Shown here piece by piece: positions 42,738 to 54,393 of a stretch of 64,000 nucleotides of DNA. The DNA comes from an uncultured Alphaproteobacteria bacterium (GTDB taxonomy: Bacteria > Pseudomonadota > Alphaproteobacteria > Micropepsales > Micropepsaceae). The position numbers were made by a program, and so were the translations under genes. How positions within the stretch are numbered: position 1 is the first letter of the stretch; the number at the start of each line of letters is the position of its first letter. The DNA is taken from positions 18,326-82,325 of the forward strand of contig CAILUV010000028.1 in the NCBI GenBank assembly GCA_903837555.1, read 5' to 3'. The notes under the pieces were generated by a model. It worked only from the letters and a program-made list of their open reading frames with translations, had not been told where the DNA came from and ran no database searches.

Positions 42738-44351
42738 GTGCTTAAAGTCTCTCTCTGGGTCCGCCTCGTCACCGCGATTGTTCTGGTGGGCGGGATCCTG
42801 ATCGCATTGCCCAATGCGCTGCCCCAGTCGGTACGCGCGCGTTTCCCAAACTGGCTGCCGCATTCCACCGTCAATCTGGGCCTGGACCTGCAGGGCGGTT
42901 CCTACGTGATGCTGCAGGTCGACTTCGACCAGGTGACGCATGACCGCGCCGAGTCGATGCTGGGCGACATCCGCGCTGCCTTTCACCGCGCCAGGATTCC
43001 GCTGACCGACCTGAACATGAAGGGCGACACGGTTTCGGTGCGCGTCACCGATTCCGGACGGATCGAGGAAGCCCGCAAGATCATCACCGACCTCAATCCC
43101 TTGATGGGAAATTCCATGCTGGGGACGAGCGGCCGCAACTACGATATCAGCGAGCCGGGCAATGGCGCCTTCGTGCTGCGCATGACCGAGCCCTTCAAGG
43201 CGCTGACGCGTCAGCAGGTGATGAGCCAGTCGATCGAGGTGGTCCGCCGTCGCATCGACGAACTGGGCACCCGCGAACCCAGCATCGAGCGTTCAGGCGA
43301 AGACCGCATTCTGGTGCAGGTGCCCGGTTTGCAGGATCCCGCCCAGCTCAAGGAAATTCTCGGCAAGACCGCCAAGATGACCTTCCAGCTCGTCGACGAG
43401 CAGGCCAACCCCAATGCATCCGTGCCGCCCATCGGCAGCGAAATCCTGCCAATGATGCCGGACGCGGCCAACAAGGACCTGCCGGTTCAGAAGATCGCCG
43501 TGCATCGCCGCGTGATGGTGTCGGGCGACCGACTGACCGATGCCGGCACCTCGTTCGACCAGCAGAGCGGCCAGCCGGTGGTGACCTTCCGCTTCGACAG
43601 TGTCGGGGCGCGCCAGTTCGGCGACGTCACCAAGGAAAACGTCAATCACCGCTTCGCCATTGTGCTGGACAAGCAGGTGATCACCGCGCCCAACATCATG
43701 AACGCCATTCTGGGTGGCTCGGGCCAGATCCAGGGCAATTTCACCACCCAGAGCGCCAACAACCTTGCGATCCTGTTGCGCGCCGGCGCGCTTCCGGCGC
43801 CGCTGCACATTATCGAAGAGCGGACGGTCGGGGCCGAACTGGGCGCGGACTCGGTGAAGCTGGGCCGCATTGCCGCCTTTGCGGGCCTGGGCCTGGTGGC
43901 GCTGTTCATGGTGCTGCGTTACGGCCTGTTCGGCCTGTTCGCCGACATCGCCCTGACGATGAACGTGGTCCTGCTGCTGGCGGTCCTGACCCTTTTCGGC
44001 GCCACCCTGACCCTGCCGGGCATTGCCGGCATCGTGCTGACCATGGGCATGGCGGTGGATGCCAATGTGCTGATCTATGAGCGCATCCGCGAGGAGCTGC
44101 GCAATGGTCGCGCCATGCTGGCCGCGATCGATACGGGTTTCCGCCGCGCCATGGCGACCATCGTCGACGCCAACATGACCCATCTGATCGCGTCGCTGAT
44201 CCTGTTCCGGCTCGGCACCGGCCCGATCAAGGGCTTCGCAGTGGCGCTGGGAGTGGGCATCGTCACGTCCTTCTATACCTCGGTGATGGTGACGCGGCTG
44301 ATGGTGATCGGCTGGCTGAACATTCGCCGCCCGCGCAAGCTGGCGATCTAG
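42738..44351 (+). CDS. secD: protein translocase subunit SecD
   Basis: NLGLDLQGGSYVMLQVD...MGMAVDANVLIYERIREELRNGR. Confidence 0.96.
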   Translation: MLKVSLWVRLVTAIVLVGGILIALPNALPQSVRARFPNWLPHSTVNLGLDLQGGSYVMLQVDFDQVTHDRAESMLGDIRAAFHRARIPLTDLNMKGDTVSVRVTDSGRIEEARKIITDLNPLMGNSMLGTSGRNYDISEPGNGAFVLRMTEPFKALTRQQVMSQSIEVVRRRIDELGTREPSIERSGEDRILVQVPGLQDPAQLKEILGKTAKMTFQLVDEQANPNASVPPIGSEILPMMPDAANKDLPVQKIAVHRRVMVSGDRLTDAGTSFDQQSGQPVVTFRFDSVGARQFGDVTKENVNHRFAIVLDKQVITAPNIMNAILGGSGQIQGNFTTQSANNLAILLRAGALPAPLHIIEERTVGAELGADSVKLGRIAAFAGLGLVALFMVLRYGLFGLFADIALTMNVVLLLAVLTLFGATLTLPGIAGIVLTMGMAVDANVLIYERIREELRNGRAMLAAIDTGFRRAMATIVDANMTHLIASLILFRLGTGPIKGFAVALGVGIVTSFYTSVMVTRLMVIGWLNIRRPRKLAI

Positions 44352-44398
44352 AGCGAGTTCCGCTAAAGTTCCCGGCTCGAATCTAGGGGAGGGGACCC

Positions 44399-45025
44399 AT
44401 GGCCGCGTTTCTAGGAAATCTTCGCAACGTGGTGATTGCGAGCTTCGGGCTCGCCGCCATCATGGTCTTGATCTACATCGCCACGCAGGGCTGGGACGGG
44501 CTGCTGTTCGAACTGTTCCTGCTGCGCTGGCTGCATGTTGCCGCCGGCGTGATGTGGATCGGCCTGCTGTGGTATTTCAACTTCGTCCAGATCCCCACCA
44601 TGCCCAAGGTGCCGGACGAGCTGAAAAAGGGCGTCACCGGGTATATCGCGCCGCAGGCGCTGTTTTGGTTCCGCTGGGCCGCGATGGTCACCATGGTGCT
44701 GGGCGTGATCCTGGCGCTGCGCAACGGTTACCTGCTGGAAGCCTATACGCTGGACCTCAGCGACGGGCTGGAAGGCTGGCCGGTTGTGCCCAAGTATCTG
44801 GCCATCGGCATCGGCATGTGGCTGGGCACCATCATGTGGTTCAACGTCTGGTTTGTGATCTGGCCCAACCAGCAGAAGGCGCTGAACATCGACAACAAGT
44901 ATCCCGACCTGGCCCCGGCCGACAAAGCCGCTGCCGGCAAGACCGCGATGCTGTTCAGCCGCGTCAACACGCTGTTGTCGGTGCCCATGCTGTTCAGCAT
45001 GGTCGCGGCCGGACACCTCTACTGA
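44399..45025 (+). CDS. urate hydroxylase PuuD-like membrane protein (Urate_ox_N-type)
   Basis: LRWLHVAAGVMWIGLLWYFNFVQ...MWFNVWFVIWPNQQKAL...; multi-TM. Confidence 0.8.
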   Translation: MAAFLGNLRNVVIASFGLAAIMVLIYIATQGWDGLLFELFLLRWLHVAAGVMWIGLLWYFNFVQIPTMPKVPDELKKGVTGYIAPQALFWFRWAAMVTMVLGVILALRNGYLLEAYTLDLSDGLEGWPVVPKYLAIGIGMWLGTIMWFNVWFVIWPNQQKALNIDNKYPDLAPADKAAAGKTAMLFSRVNTLLSVPMLFSMVAAGHLY

Positions 45026-45048
45026 GCCGTAAGCCACGAAAGTCACGG

Positions 45049-45072
45049 AACCGCCCGCGCAAGCGGGCGGTT
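45049..45072 (+). terminator. predicted intrinsic terminator
   Basis: aaccgcccgc-gcaa-gcgggcggtt followed by tcatttta. Confidence 0.7.
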
Positions 45073-45081
45073 TCATTTTAG

Positions 45082-45906
45082 ATGGATGCGCCGCTTCATA
45101 TGGATGCCGGTCTGGCAAATCGCCTGGCCGTGTCGGTGCGTACCGCCGATCCGGACCGCTATTTCTCCACGCTGTTTGCGCCCGCGGCCCTGCGGCCGTG
45201 CCTGTTCGCGCTCTATGCCCTGAACGCGGAACTGGCGCGGGTTGCCCAGACGGTGCGCGAACCAATGCTGGGCGCGATCCGGCTGGAATGGTGGCGCGAA
45301 ACCGTGGAAGGCGCGGCCAAAGGGAATCCCCGCAACCATGACGTGGCCAAGGGGCTGGCGGCGCTGTTCGCACAGACGTCGCTGGCGCAGGCCGATTTGG
45401 AAGCATTGATTGCGGCGCGGGATTTTGATTCCTCCGCCGACCGCTTCGAGGACTTTGCAAGCCTGGAAAAGTATATCGATGCAACCGGGGGCGCGGTGAT
45501 GCGGCTGGCGGCGCAGATTCTGGGCGGCAATGCGGCCCACTCGGTTGAGGCGGCGCGCGCTTATGGCCTGGCCGGGTTGTTGCGCTCTCTGCCGTTTCAC
45601 AACAGCCGGCATAAGCTTTACCTGCCGCTGGACCTGCTGTCGGCGCTGCACGTCACGCCAGAAGAATTCTTCCACCTGGAAAAGGGCGATCCCAAACTGG
45701 CGGCCGCAATCCGGCAGGTTAGCCTCAAAGCGCACTATCACTTCCTCGCCGCGCGGGCGGTGCCCAAACCCGGTCCGGTGCTGGCCGCGATTCTGCCGGC
45801 CGCGCTGGTTCCGGTTTATCTCAGGCGTCTGCCCACGGGCCGCGACGTGCCCATCCACCGGCGGCAGATGGCGCTGCTCAGTGCGGCGATGAAAAGACGG
45901 CTTTAA
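45082..45906 (+). CDS. squalene/phytoene synthase family protein
   Basis: DPDRYFSTLFAPAALRPCLFALYALNAELARV...GAIRLEWWRETVEG. Confidence 0.85.
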   Translation: MDAPLHMDAGLANRLAVSVRTADPDRYFSTLFAPAALRPCLFALYALNAELARVAQTVREPMLGAIRLEWWRETVEGAAKGNPRNHDVAKGLAALFAQTSLAQADLEALIAARDFDSSADRFEDFASLEKYIDATGGAVMRLAAQILGGNAAHSVEAARAYGLAGLLRSLPFHNSRHKLYLPLDLLSALHVTPEEFFHLEKGDPKLAAAIRQVSLKAHYHFLAARAVPKPGPVLAAILPAALVPVYLRRLPTGRDVPIHRRQMALLSAAMKRRL

Positions 45907-46295
45907 GCGTCGAGGATGCTGGGATCGGCGCCGCGCTGTTCGCCCTTGCGCTTGACGTCGCCATGGCTGATGCGGCGGTAGTCCTTGAGCTGCTTCTGCG
46001 CGACGGCAAAGGCGTTATCCAGCACCGCATAGGCGTCGGTCGCGGCCTTCTTGTGACCGTTATGGGCCAGCTCTTTGCTGACCACGATTTCCTTGCCTGG
46101 CACGCGCACCACGATATGCACGTCGGGCGGATTGCCGCTGGCCTTCTGGCTGCGGTGCGGCATCTCGATCACGACGCGGCATCCGATGATGTGATCGTGA
46201 AACTGTTCGAGTTTATCGACGTGTCCGCGCACCGCCTTCTTCAGCGCGTCCGACGATTCCATATTGTGAAAAGAAAGCTCGAGGGGGATATCCAT
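45903..46295 (-). CDS. HPF/RaiA-type ribosome-associated protein (short)
   Basis: MDIPLELSFHNMESSDALKKAVRGHVDKLEQFHDHIIGCRVVIEMPHR. Confidence 0.8.
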   Translation of the reverse strand: MDIPLELSFHNMESSDALKKAVRGHVDKLEQFHDHIIGCRVVIEMPHRSQKASGNPPDVHIVVRVPGKEIVVSKELAHNGHKKAATDAYAVLDNAFAVAQKQLKDYRRISHGDVKRKGEQRGADPSILDA

Positions 46296-46355
46296 GCTGG
46301 GTTCCGCTTTGCTGCTTTTTTGACAACGTGCGGAACTGTACAGGGTTTCGCGGAA

Positions 46356-47708
46356 CTATTCAGCCGCCTGTTTGTCGCCCAGCCAGCCCGAAAGGTCTTC
46401 CAGGGCGCGGGCGCTCATCGCCTGTTTGCGGTCCTTGCCGCGGATTTTGGCGGATTTCGGGAAAGGCGGAAAAAGCCCGAAATTGACGTTCATGGGCTGG
46501 AAGGTGCGCTCGTCGGCTCCGCCGGTGATGTGCGCCAGAAGGGCGCCGAAGGCGGTTGTGGCCGGGGGCGGGGTGACCGTGGCTCCCAGAATTTCGGCGG
46601 CTGCAAAGCGGCCGCACAAAAGACCGATCGCGGCGCTTTCGACATAGCCTTCGACGCCCGTGATCTGCCCGGCAAAGCGCAGATGCGGCTGCGATTTCAG
46701 ACGCAGTTGCGAGTCCAGCAGCCGCGGCGAATTGATGAAGGTGTTGCGATGCAGGCCGCCCAGCCGGGCGAACTGCGCATTGGCCAGCCCTGGGATGGTG
46801 CGAAAGATGCGCACCTGTTCGGCGTGTTTCAGCTTGGTCTGAAAGCCGACCATATTCCACAGCGTACCCAGCTTGTTGTCCTGGCGCAGTTGCACCACGG
46901 CGTGGGGGCGCTGAGTGGTGCGCGGATCCTGCAGCCCCACCGGTTTCATCGGGCCGAACGCCAGGGTCTGTTCGCCGCGCGCGGCCATGACTTCGATCGG
47001 CAGACAGGCTTCGAAATAGGGCGTGGATTTTTCCCACTCCTTGAAGTCGGTCTTTTCGCCGTCGATCAGCGCCTCAACAAAGGCTTTGTACTGGGCTTCG
47101 TCCAGCGGCAGGTTGATGTAATCGGCGATGCCGCCGCCCGGGCCTTCCTTGTCGTAGCGCGACTGGAACCAGGCGATGTCGAAGTCGATCGATTCGCGAT
47201 GCACGATCGGCGCGATGGCGTCGAAGAAGGCGAGCTGATCTTGGCCCGTCGCCTCGCCGATGGCCGTGCCCAGCGCGGCTGATGTCAGGGGGCCGGTCGC
47301 CACAATGGTGCTGCCCCAACTGGCCGGGGGCAGGGCCGTGATCTCCTCGCGGGCGATCGTCAAATTGGGATGCTCTTCCAGGGCCTGGGTCACGGCGGCG
47401 GAAAAGCCGTGTCGGTCCACTGCCAGCGCCCCGCCAGCCGGCAGTTTGTGGGCATCTGCGGCGCGCATCACCAGCGATCCGGCCCGCCGCATCTCTTCGT
47501 GCAGAAGGCCCACGGCATTGTTCTGGGCGTCGTCGGAACGGAAGGAATTGGAGCAGACCAGCTCGGCCAGGGAATCGGTATGGTGAGCGTCGGTGGCGCG
47601 GACGGGGCGCATTTCGTGGAGAATCACTTGCGTGCCGGCTTCGGCCGCCTGCCATGCGGCCTCTGATCCGGCCAACCCGCCCCCGACGATATGCAAACTG
47701 GTGCTCAT
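46356..47708 (-). CDS. trmFO: methylenetetrahydrofolate-tRNA-(uracil-5-)-methyltransferase
   Basis: [56 protein letters not shown]. Confidence 0.96.
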   Translation of the reverse strand: MSTSLHIVGGGLAGSEAAWQAAEAGTQVILHEMRPVRATDAHHTDSLAELVCSNSFRSDDAQNNAVGLLHEEMRRAGSLVMRAADAHKLPAGGALAVDRHGFSAAVTQALEEHPNLTIAREEITALPPASWGSTIVATGPLTSAALGTAIGEATGQDQLAFFDAIAPIVHRESIDFDIAWFQSRYDKEGPGGGIADYINLPLDEAQYKAFVEALIDGEKTDFKEWEKSTPYFEACLPIEVMAARGEQTLAFGPMKPVGLQDPRTTQRPHAVVQLRQDNKLGTLWNMVGFQTKLKHAEQVRIFRTIPGLANAQFARLGGLHRNTFINSPRLLDSQLRLKSQPHLRFAGQITGVEGYVESAAIGLLCGRFAAAEILGATVTPPPATTAFGALLAHITGGADERTFQPMNVNFGLFPPFPKSAKIRGKDRKQAMSARALEDLSGWLGDKQAAE

Positions 47709-47880
47709 GGCTGGAGGGCTTAGCAGCTCCGGAAAGGCCCGTGCAAAGGACTTAAATCCTAAAATCTGGTGTTTTTGGGATTTTTTGCTCTGCCAAACGG
47801 CTTGGAAATGGTCCCAAAGTCCCCCGCTTTTTACCCATGGGGATGCGATAAAGCCTTTTGGCCACAGTCAAAAAGGAAAG

Positions 47881-47907
47881 GTCCGCCGTTAAGACGGCGG
47901 GCTTTTT
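47881..47907 (+). terminator. intrinsic terminator in divergent intergenic region (orphan)
   Basis: gtccgccgt-taag-acggcgggc then ttttta; no + strand annotated gene upstream. Confidence 0.75.
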
Positions 47908-48093
47908 ATTTTTCCATTGCGGTCCTGCCGTCTTCAAATTGGCGCAGACTTTTAACGAAAATATCGGGTCTCGCATGCCATGCTGGATGCCCATCGACTT
48001 TTCTAAAGCGGTGGTGATTTAAACGGCTGCCGGGCTTGCTGAGAATGGCTTGGCGGCCTCATATACGGCAGTGAACCACAGGCGGAAATTACG

Positions 48094-48339
48094 ATGGCGG
48101 AAAAAGGCACCAATTACGCAAAGCTCGCGCTGGGCGCCGGCCTGCTTGCCGCTGCGGCTGTCGGTGTCGCCGCCTTCGTGCCGCGCCGCAAGCTGGCTCA
48201 GGTTGCCGAACCGCTGATGGGCCTGGCCAAGCTGCCGGTTGCTGCCGCGCTCACGGCCTGGGCGATGGGCCTCTGGCACGATGCCACCGGTCCGCAGGCG
48301 CCCGTGTTCGACGACCTGCGTCCGTTTGACGAATTCTAG
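48094..48339 (+). CDS. small hypothetical protein with hydrophobic segments
   Basis: MAEKGTNYAKLALGAGLLAAAAVGVAAFVPRRKLAQVAEPLMGLAKLPVAAALTAWAMGLWHD; adjoins next CDS. Confidence 0.6.
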   Translation: MAEKGTNYAKLALGAGLLAAAAVGVAAFVPRRKLAQVAEPLMGLAKLPVAAALTAWAMGLWHDATGPQAPVFDDLRPFDEF

Positions 48340-49197
48340 GTGATGGCGCGGGTTCCGGTCGTCGCGACCATTCGCGAAGCCTATGCTTTCACGTTCGCCA
48401 ATCTCAACGGCATTATCGGCCTGATCTGGATTCCCATGGTGCTGGTCACCATCATGGGCTTCTTCACATTCCAGCGTTACTACAATGACGTCATCCAGGC
48501 GATGGCGAGCGGCGCCACGGCGACGCTGGGACCGACCATGCTGATGATGCTGGGCTATATCATCGCCGCGCTGTTGCTGCATGCGGTGATGTATGTTGCC
48601 GTGGTGCAGCTTGCGATGGGCACGCGCACGGCCCCGGCGTGGGCGCATTTCGCCTTCGGCACGGAAGAGTGGCGAATGTTCCGCGCCTTTCTGGCGTTCG
48701 CGGGCCTGCTGCTGGCCGTCCTTATTCCCATTCTGGTGATCGGTACCGCCGCCACCGGCACGGCCGGCTCGCCCAGCCCTGCCATGGCGGGGCTGGTGTT
48801 GCTGGTCTATGCCGTTCTGATTTTGGCGGTACCACGTTTTCTGGCCTTGCTGCCTGCCATCGCTGCGGCGGAAAATGTGCCGGTGTTGCGCCGCGCCTGG
48901 CAACTCTCCACCGGAAACTTCTGGCGCCTGCTGGCCATCATGGCCGGCATTTTCATCCCCCTGCTGATTCTGATGGGCCTGCTGCAGCTCGCCTTGGGCG
49001 GGCGTTTGCCGTCGGTTCCGGCGGAAAACGAGCAGATGCGCATGATGGCGGGCCTGCTGCGAGCGCGCGACACGCTTCCCATCGTCAGCGGGCTGGGCTT
49101 TTTCCTGTCGCCACTGCTGATCGGCCTGTTTGCCAGCGCCAGCGTTTCCGCCTGGCGGTTGCTGAAAACTGAAACAACCGTCGATATCGAAGCCTGA
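48340..49197 (+). CDS. multi-spanning membrane protein of unknown function
   Basis: Several long hydrophobic stretches; glycerophosphoryl diester phosphodiesterase-membrane-domain-like texture but not assignable by eye. Confidence 0.75.
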   Translation: MMARVPVVATIREAYAFTFANLNGIIGLIWIPMVLVTIMGFFTFQRYYNDVIQAMASGATATLGPTMLMMLGYIIAALLLHAVMYVAVVQLAMGTRTAPAWAHFAFGTEEWRMFRAFLAFAGLLLAVLIPILVIGTAATGTAGSPSPAMAGLVLLVYAVLILAVPRFLALLPAIAAAENVPVLRRAWQLSTGNFWRLLAIMAGIFIPLLILMGLLQLALGGRLPSVPAENEQMRMMAGLLRARDTLPIVSGLGFFLSPLLIGLFASASVSAWRLLKTETTVDIEA

Positions 49198-49200
49198 CGC

Positions 49201-52079
<2,879 letters not shown>

Positions 52080-52080
<1 letters not shown>

Positions 52081-52928
52081 CAGTTGGGTTTTCTGCCAAA
52101 GCTGGAAAGATAACGATCAGAGGTGCCGGCCGGCACCGCGCCCAGTTCCGCCAGCATGTTCAGTGCACGTACCACCAGGTCCACCGAGCGGTAGCAATGG
52201 TGGGCGATCAGCGCGAGATGCTTCCACTGTTCCGGGCTCATATTGCCGGCCCGGGTGAAGTCGCGCACATAGACCATGTCGGCTTCCAGCACCTGGCGCA
52301 GACCCCTGTTGGGCTGGTCGGCCACCACCGTGGGCGCCAGTGGCCATACTTTCAGTTCCGCGAAACAGTGCGGCAGGAAGCCAAGTTCCCTTAACAACAG
52401 GTCCATGTCGCCGAACACCGGTTGGTCCTTGTAAAGCGGAACAAAAGACATTTCGGTCTGGATAGCGACAGTATCCGCCAGCTTGGTTTTGCCATTCAGC
52501 AGCACCATGCGCTCGGAACCCTGGATGTCCATTTTGAGGAAATCCATGTGCGCGATTTCGGCAACGTCATCGAGGCGCCGGGTGGAGATGGTGTGTGTTT
52601 CTTTCACTGCACCCCATATAGGAAACAAATTGAAAAGCGCCAGTTGCGCCGGATCGGGATTCAGCAGGCTGGTCATACCGTCGATGCCGCATATGTTCAG
52701 CGTGTGCGAGGTTCCATCTCCCAGCGCATCGGGCAGATAGCGTTCGCGCAGCCCGGCCATCTTTTGAAGCCGCGCCAACGCATCCGCCTGGGGTTCGAAT
52801 CCAATGACGTCGCACAGCCCGGCCGCCAGCATCGCCTTGTAGGGCGGGTCGCTGTCGATCGGGTTGGCGCCCACGTCCACGATGGCGGTGGGGCGGCTGG
52901 GCGCGAGAATCTGTGTCAGAAAATCCAT
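52080..52928 (-). CDS. FkbM family methyltransferase
   Basis: [20 protein letters not shown]...[16 protein letters not shown]...[25 protein letters not shown]. Confidence 0.85.
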
Positions 52929-53003
52929 GGGCCTGTCATAACCGGTTCAACGTCCGAAAACAAAAAGAGAACACGCTGCAGGAAGCCATCATTGTTCATT
53001 TGC

Positions 53004-53023
53004 AAAAAGGCCGCAAAGCGGCC
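53004..53023 (-). terminator. predicted intrinsic terminator on minus strand
   Basis: Minus strand reads ggccgc-ttt-gcggcc-ttttt. Confidence 0.65.
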
Positions 53024-53111
53024 AAATAACTACAAGTGGTTGAGATCGCGGGTTGACCTGGCCATGCGACCTGTTATTCACGCGAAAAGCGCATTGTTTC
53101 AGAGGGATGCC

Positions 53112-53378
53112 ATGATGAACGTCCGTAAAATGATGCTGGCCACCGCCGCGACCGCTTTGGTGGTGTCGCAGGTGAATGCCGCTGAGGTTTCCACCCTCCC
53201 GGCCGGCAAACCGGCCGGCGTCAAGGAAGCCCAGGGCAGCCCGAACGCACTGGTAGCCCTTGGTGTCGGCGTTGCCGTCGCCGGCGGTTTGGCGATCGCG
53301 TTAGCATCCGACAACGGCGGGGGATGTGGTTCGGCGTGCAGCCCCGCACCCAGCACCACGGTTAGCACCGCGCCTTAA
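53112..53378 (+). CDS. small secreted Gly/Ala-rich protein
   Basis: Signal peptide MMNVRKMMLATAATALVVSQVNA; hydrophobic VALGVGVAVAGGLAIALA; C-terminal GGGCGSACSPAPS. Confidence 0.6.
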   Translation: MMNVRKMMLATAATALVVSQVNAAEVSTLPAGKPAGVKEAQGSPNALVALGVGVAVAGGLAIALASDNGGGCGSACSPAPSTTVSTAP

Positions 53379-54388
53379 TTTACCTTTTTTGCCGTCAGGC
53401 GCATCTGCTCCAGCAGCCACAGACCGGCTGGCGGGCGGAAGTGCACCAAATCCACATAGTTGGGACTGCTGCCATCTCGCAGCCCCTCTGTGGTCAAAAC
53501 ATTCTCATTCAGAAAATCGAACAGCGCGACCGGTGACGGGCAGCGAGCGTTGTGGCGTTCCACGGCGCCGCGCACCGTCTGTTTGAAAGCATCCAGCCCG
53601 GCGGCGTCGCCGTGGCGATAGCGCGTCTGGATGGCCATGTGGTCGGGCGGAAAGAACAGGGTCAGCCGGGCTTTGGCATGACAGGCGCTGGCCAGCAGGG
53701 TCGTCAATTCGCGCGCCGGGCCAGGCCCCATCGTCAGCGTGCGCGCGCGGCGATAGTTCAGGTCGCGCTGCATCACCGCTTCGCTCATATGACTATAGGC
53801 GTTGAAGATGTCCGGGCGGTCGGCGGCGCTTTCACCCTGCTTCAACCGCGCTAGGGCATAGGCGCTGAGGGCGTTCATGCCCAGCGCACCGCCGCTCAAA
53901 AAGCGGGTGGTAAAAAGCCACAAGCCGCGGCGCGGGGTTGGGGTTCCTTCGGGGGTCACCGCCAGGCGCGTTTCGTCGAAGCTGGGCAAGGCCTCGCCGG
54001 GGCCGCCGTTGCCGGTGAACGCATCCAGCGACACCACCATCTGCTGGACCGAAGGCTGGGCCAGTGTATCCTGCGCGAAGCGCCGGGCTTCGTAGGGCGT
54101 CATGCTGGACGCGCCATAATTGAAGCTTCTCAGTTTCAGCGCCGGATCAAGCAGGACCGGATCGAACCCGTCCCGCACCCGGCTGGAACCGACGAAAACA
54201 AGCTGGGGTTTGATCTGGGTAATCCAAACCGGCTTGAGGGCGCGCTCAAAGCCCGAAAGCGTCTGCACGCTGGCGCCGGACGGGTGGTGCAGAATGTAAG
54301 CGCCCGCCGCCCAGTTGAAGCCGATCAACGCGGCAACGCCCAGCGCCACCGTGCCCAGAAACCAGAATGCGTAGTGGTTCTTTTCCAT
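53375..54388 (-). CDS. SGNH-hydrolase-like membrane-anchored protein, probable O-acyltransfer partner of MBOAT
   Basis: N-terminal TM; VFVGSSRVRDGFDP (block I-like Ser) and YVDLVHFRPPAG (DxxH-like) ; adjacent to MBOAT gene. Confidence 0.65.
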   Translation of the reverse strand: MEKNHYAFWFLGTVALGVAALIGFNWAAGAYILHHPSGASVQTLSGFERALKPVWITQIKPQLVFVGSSRVRDGFDPVLLDPALKLRSFNYGASSMTPYEARRFAQDTLAQPSVQQMVVSLDAFTGNGGPGEALPSFDETRLAVTPEGTPTPRRGLWLFTTRFLSGGALGMNALSAYALARLKQGESAADRPDIFNAYSHMSEAVMQRDLNYRRARTLTMGPGPARELTTLLASACHAKARLTLFFPPDHMAIQTRYRHGDAAGLDAFKQTVRGAVERHNARCPSPVALFDFLNENVLTTEGLRDGSSPNYVDLVHFRPPAGLWLLEQMRLTAKKVN

Positions 54389-54393
54389 GGCGG

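Noticed and set aside
44371-44392. ggctcgaatct, tRNA T-loop-like string
   Set aside because: No acceptor, anticodon or D arm could be assembled around it.
47593-47994. Short ORFs on both strands in the trmFO-48094 gap
   Set aside because: Overlap the predicted terminator, no family resemblance; a non-coding RNA is the better explanation.
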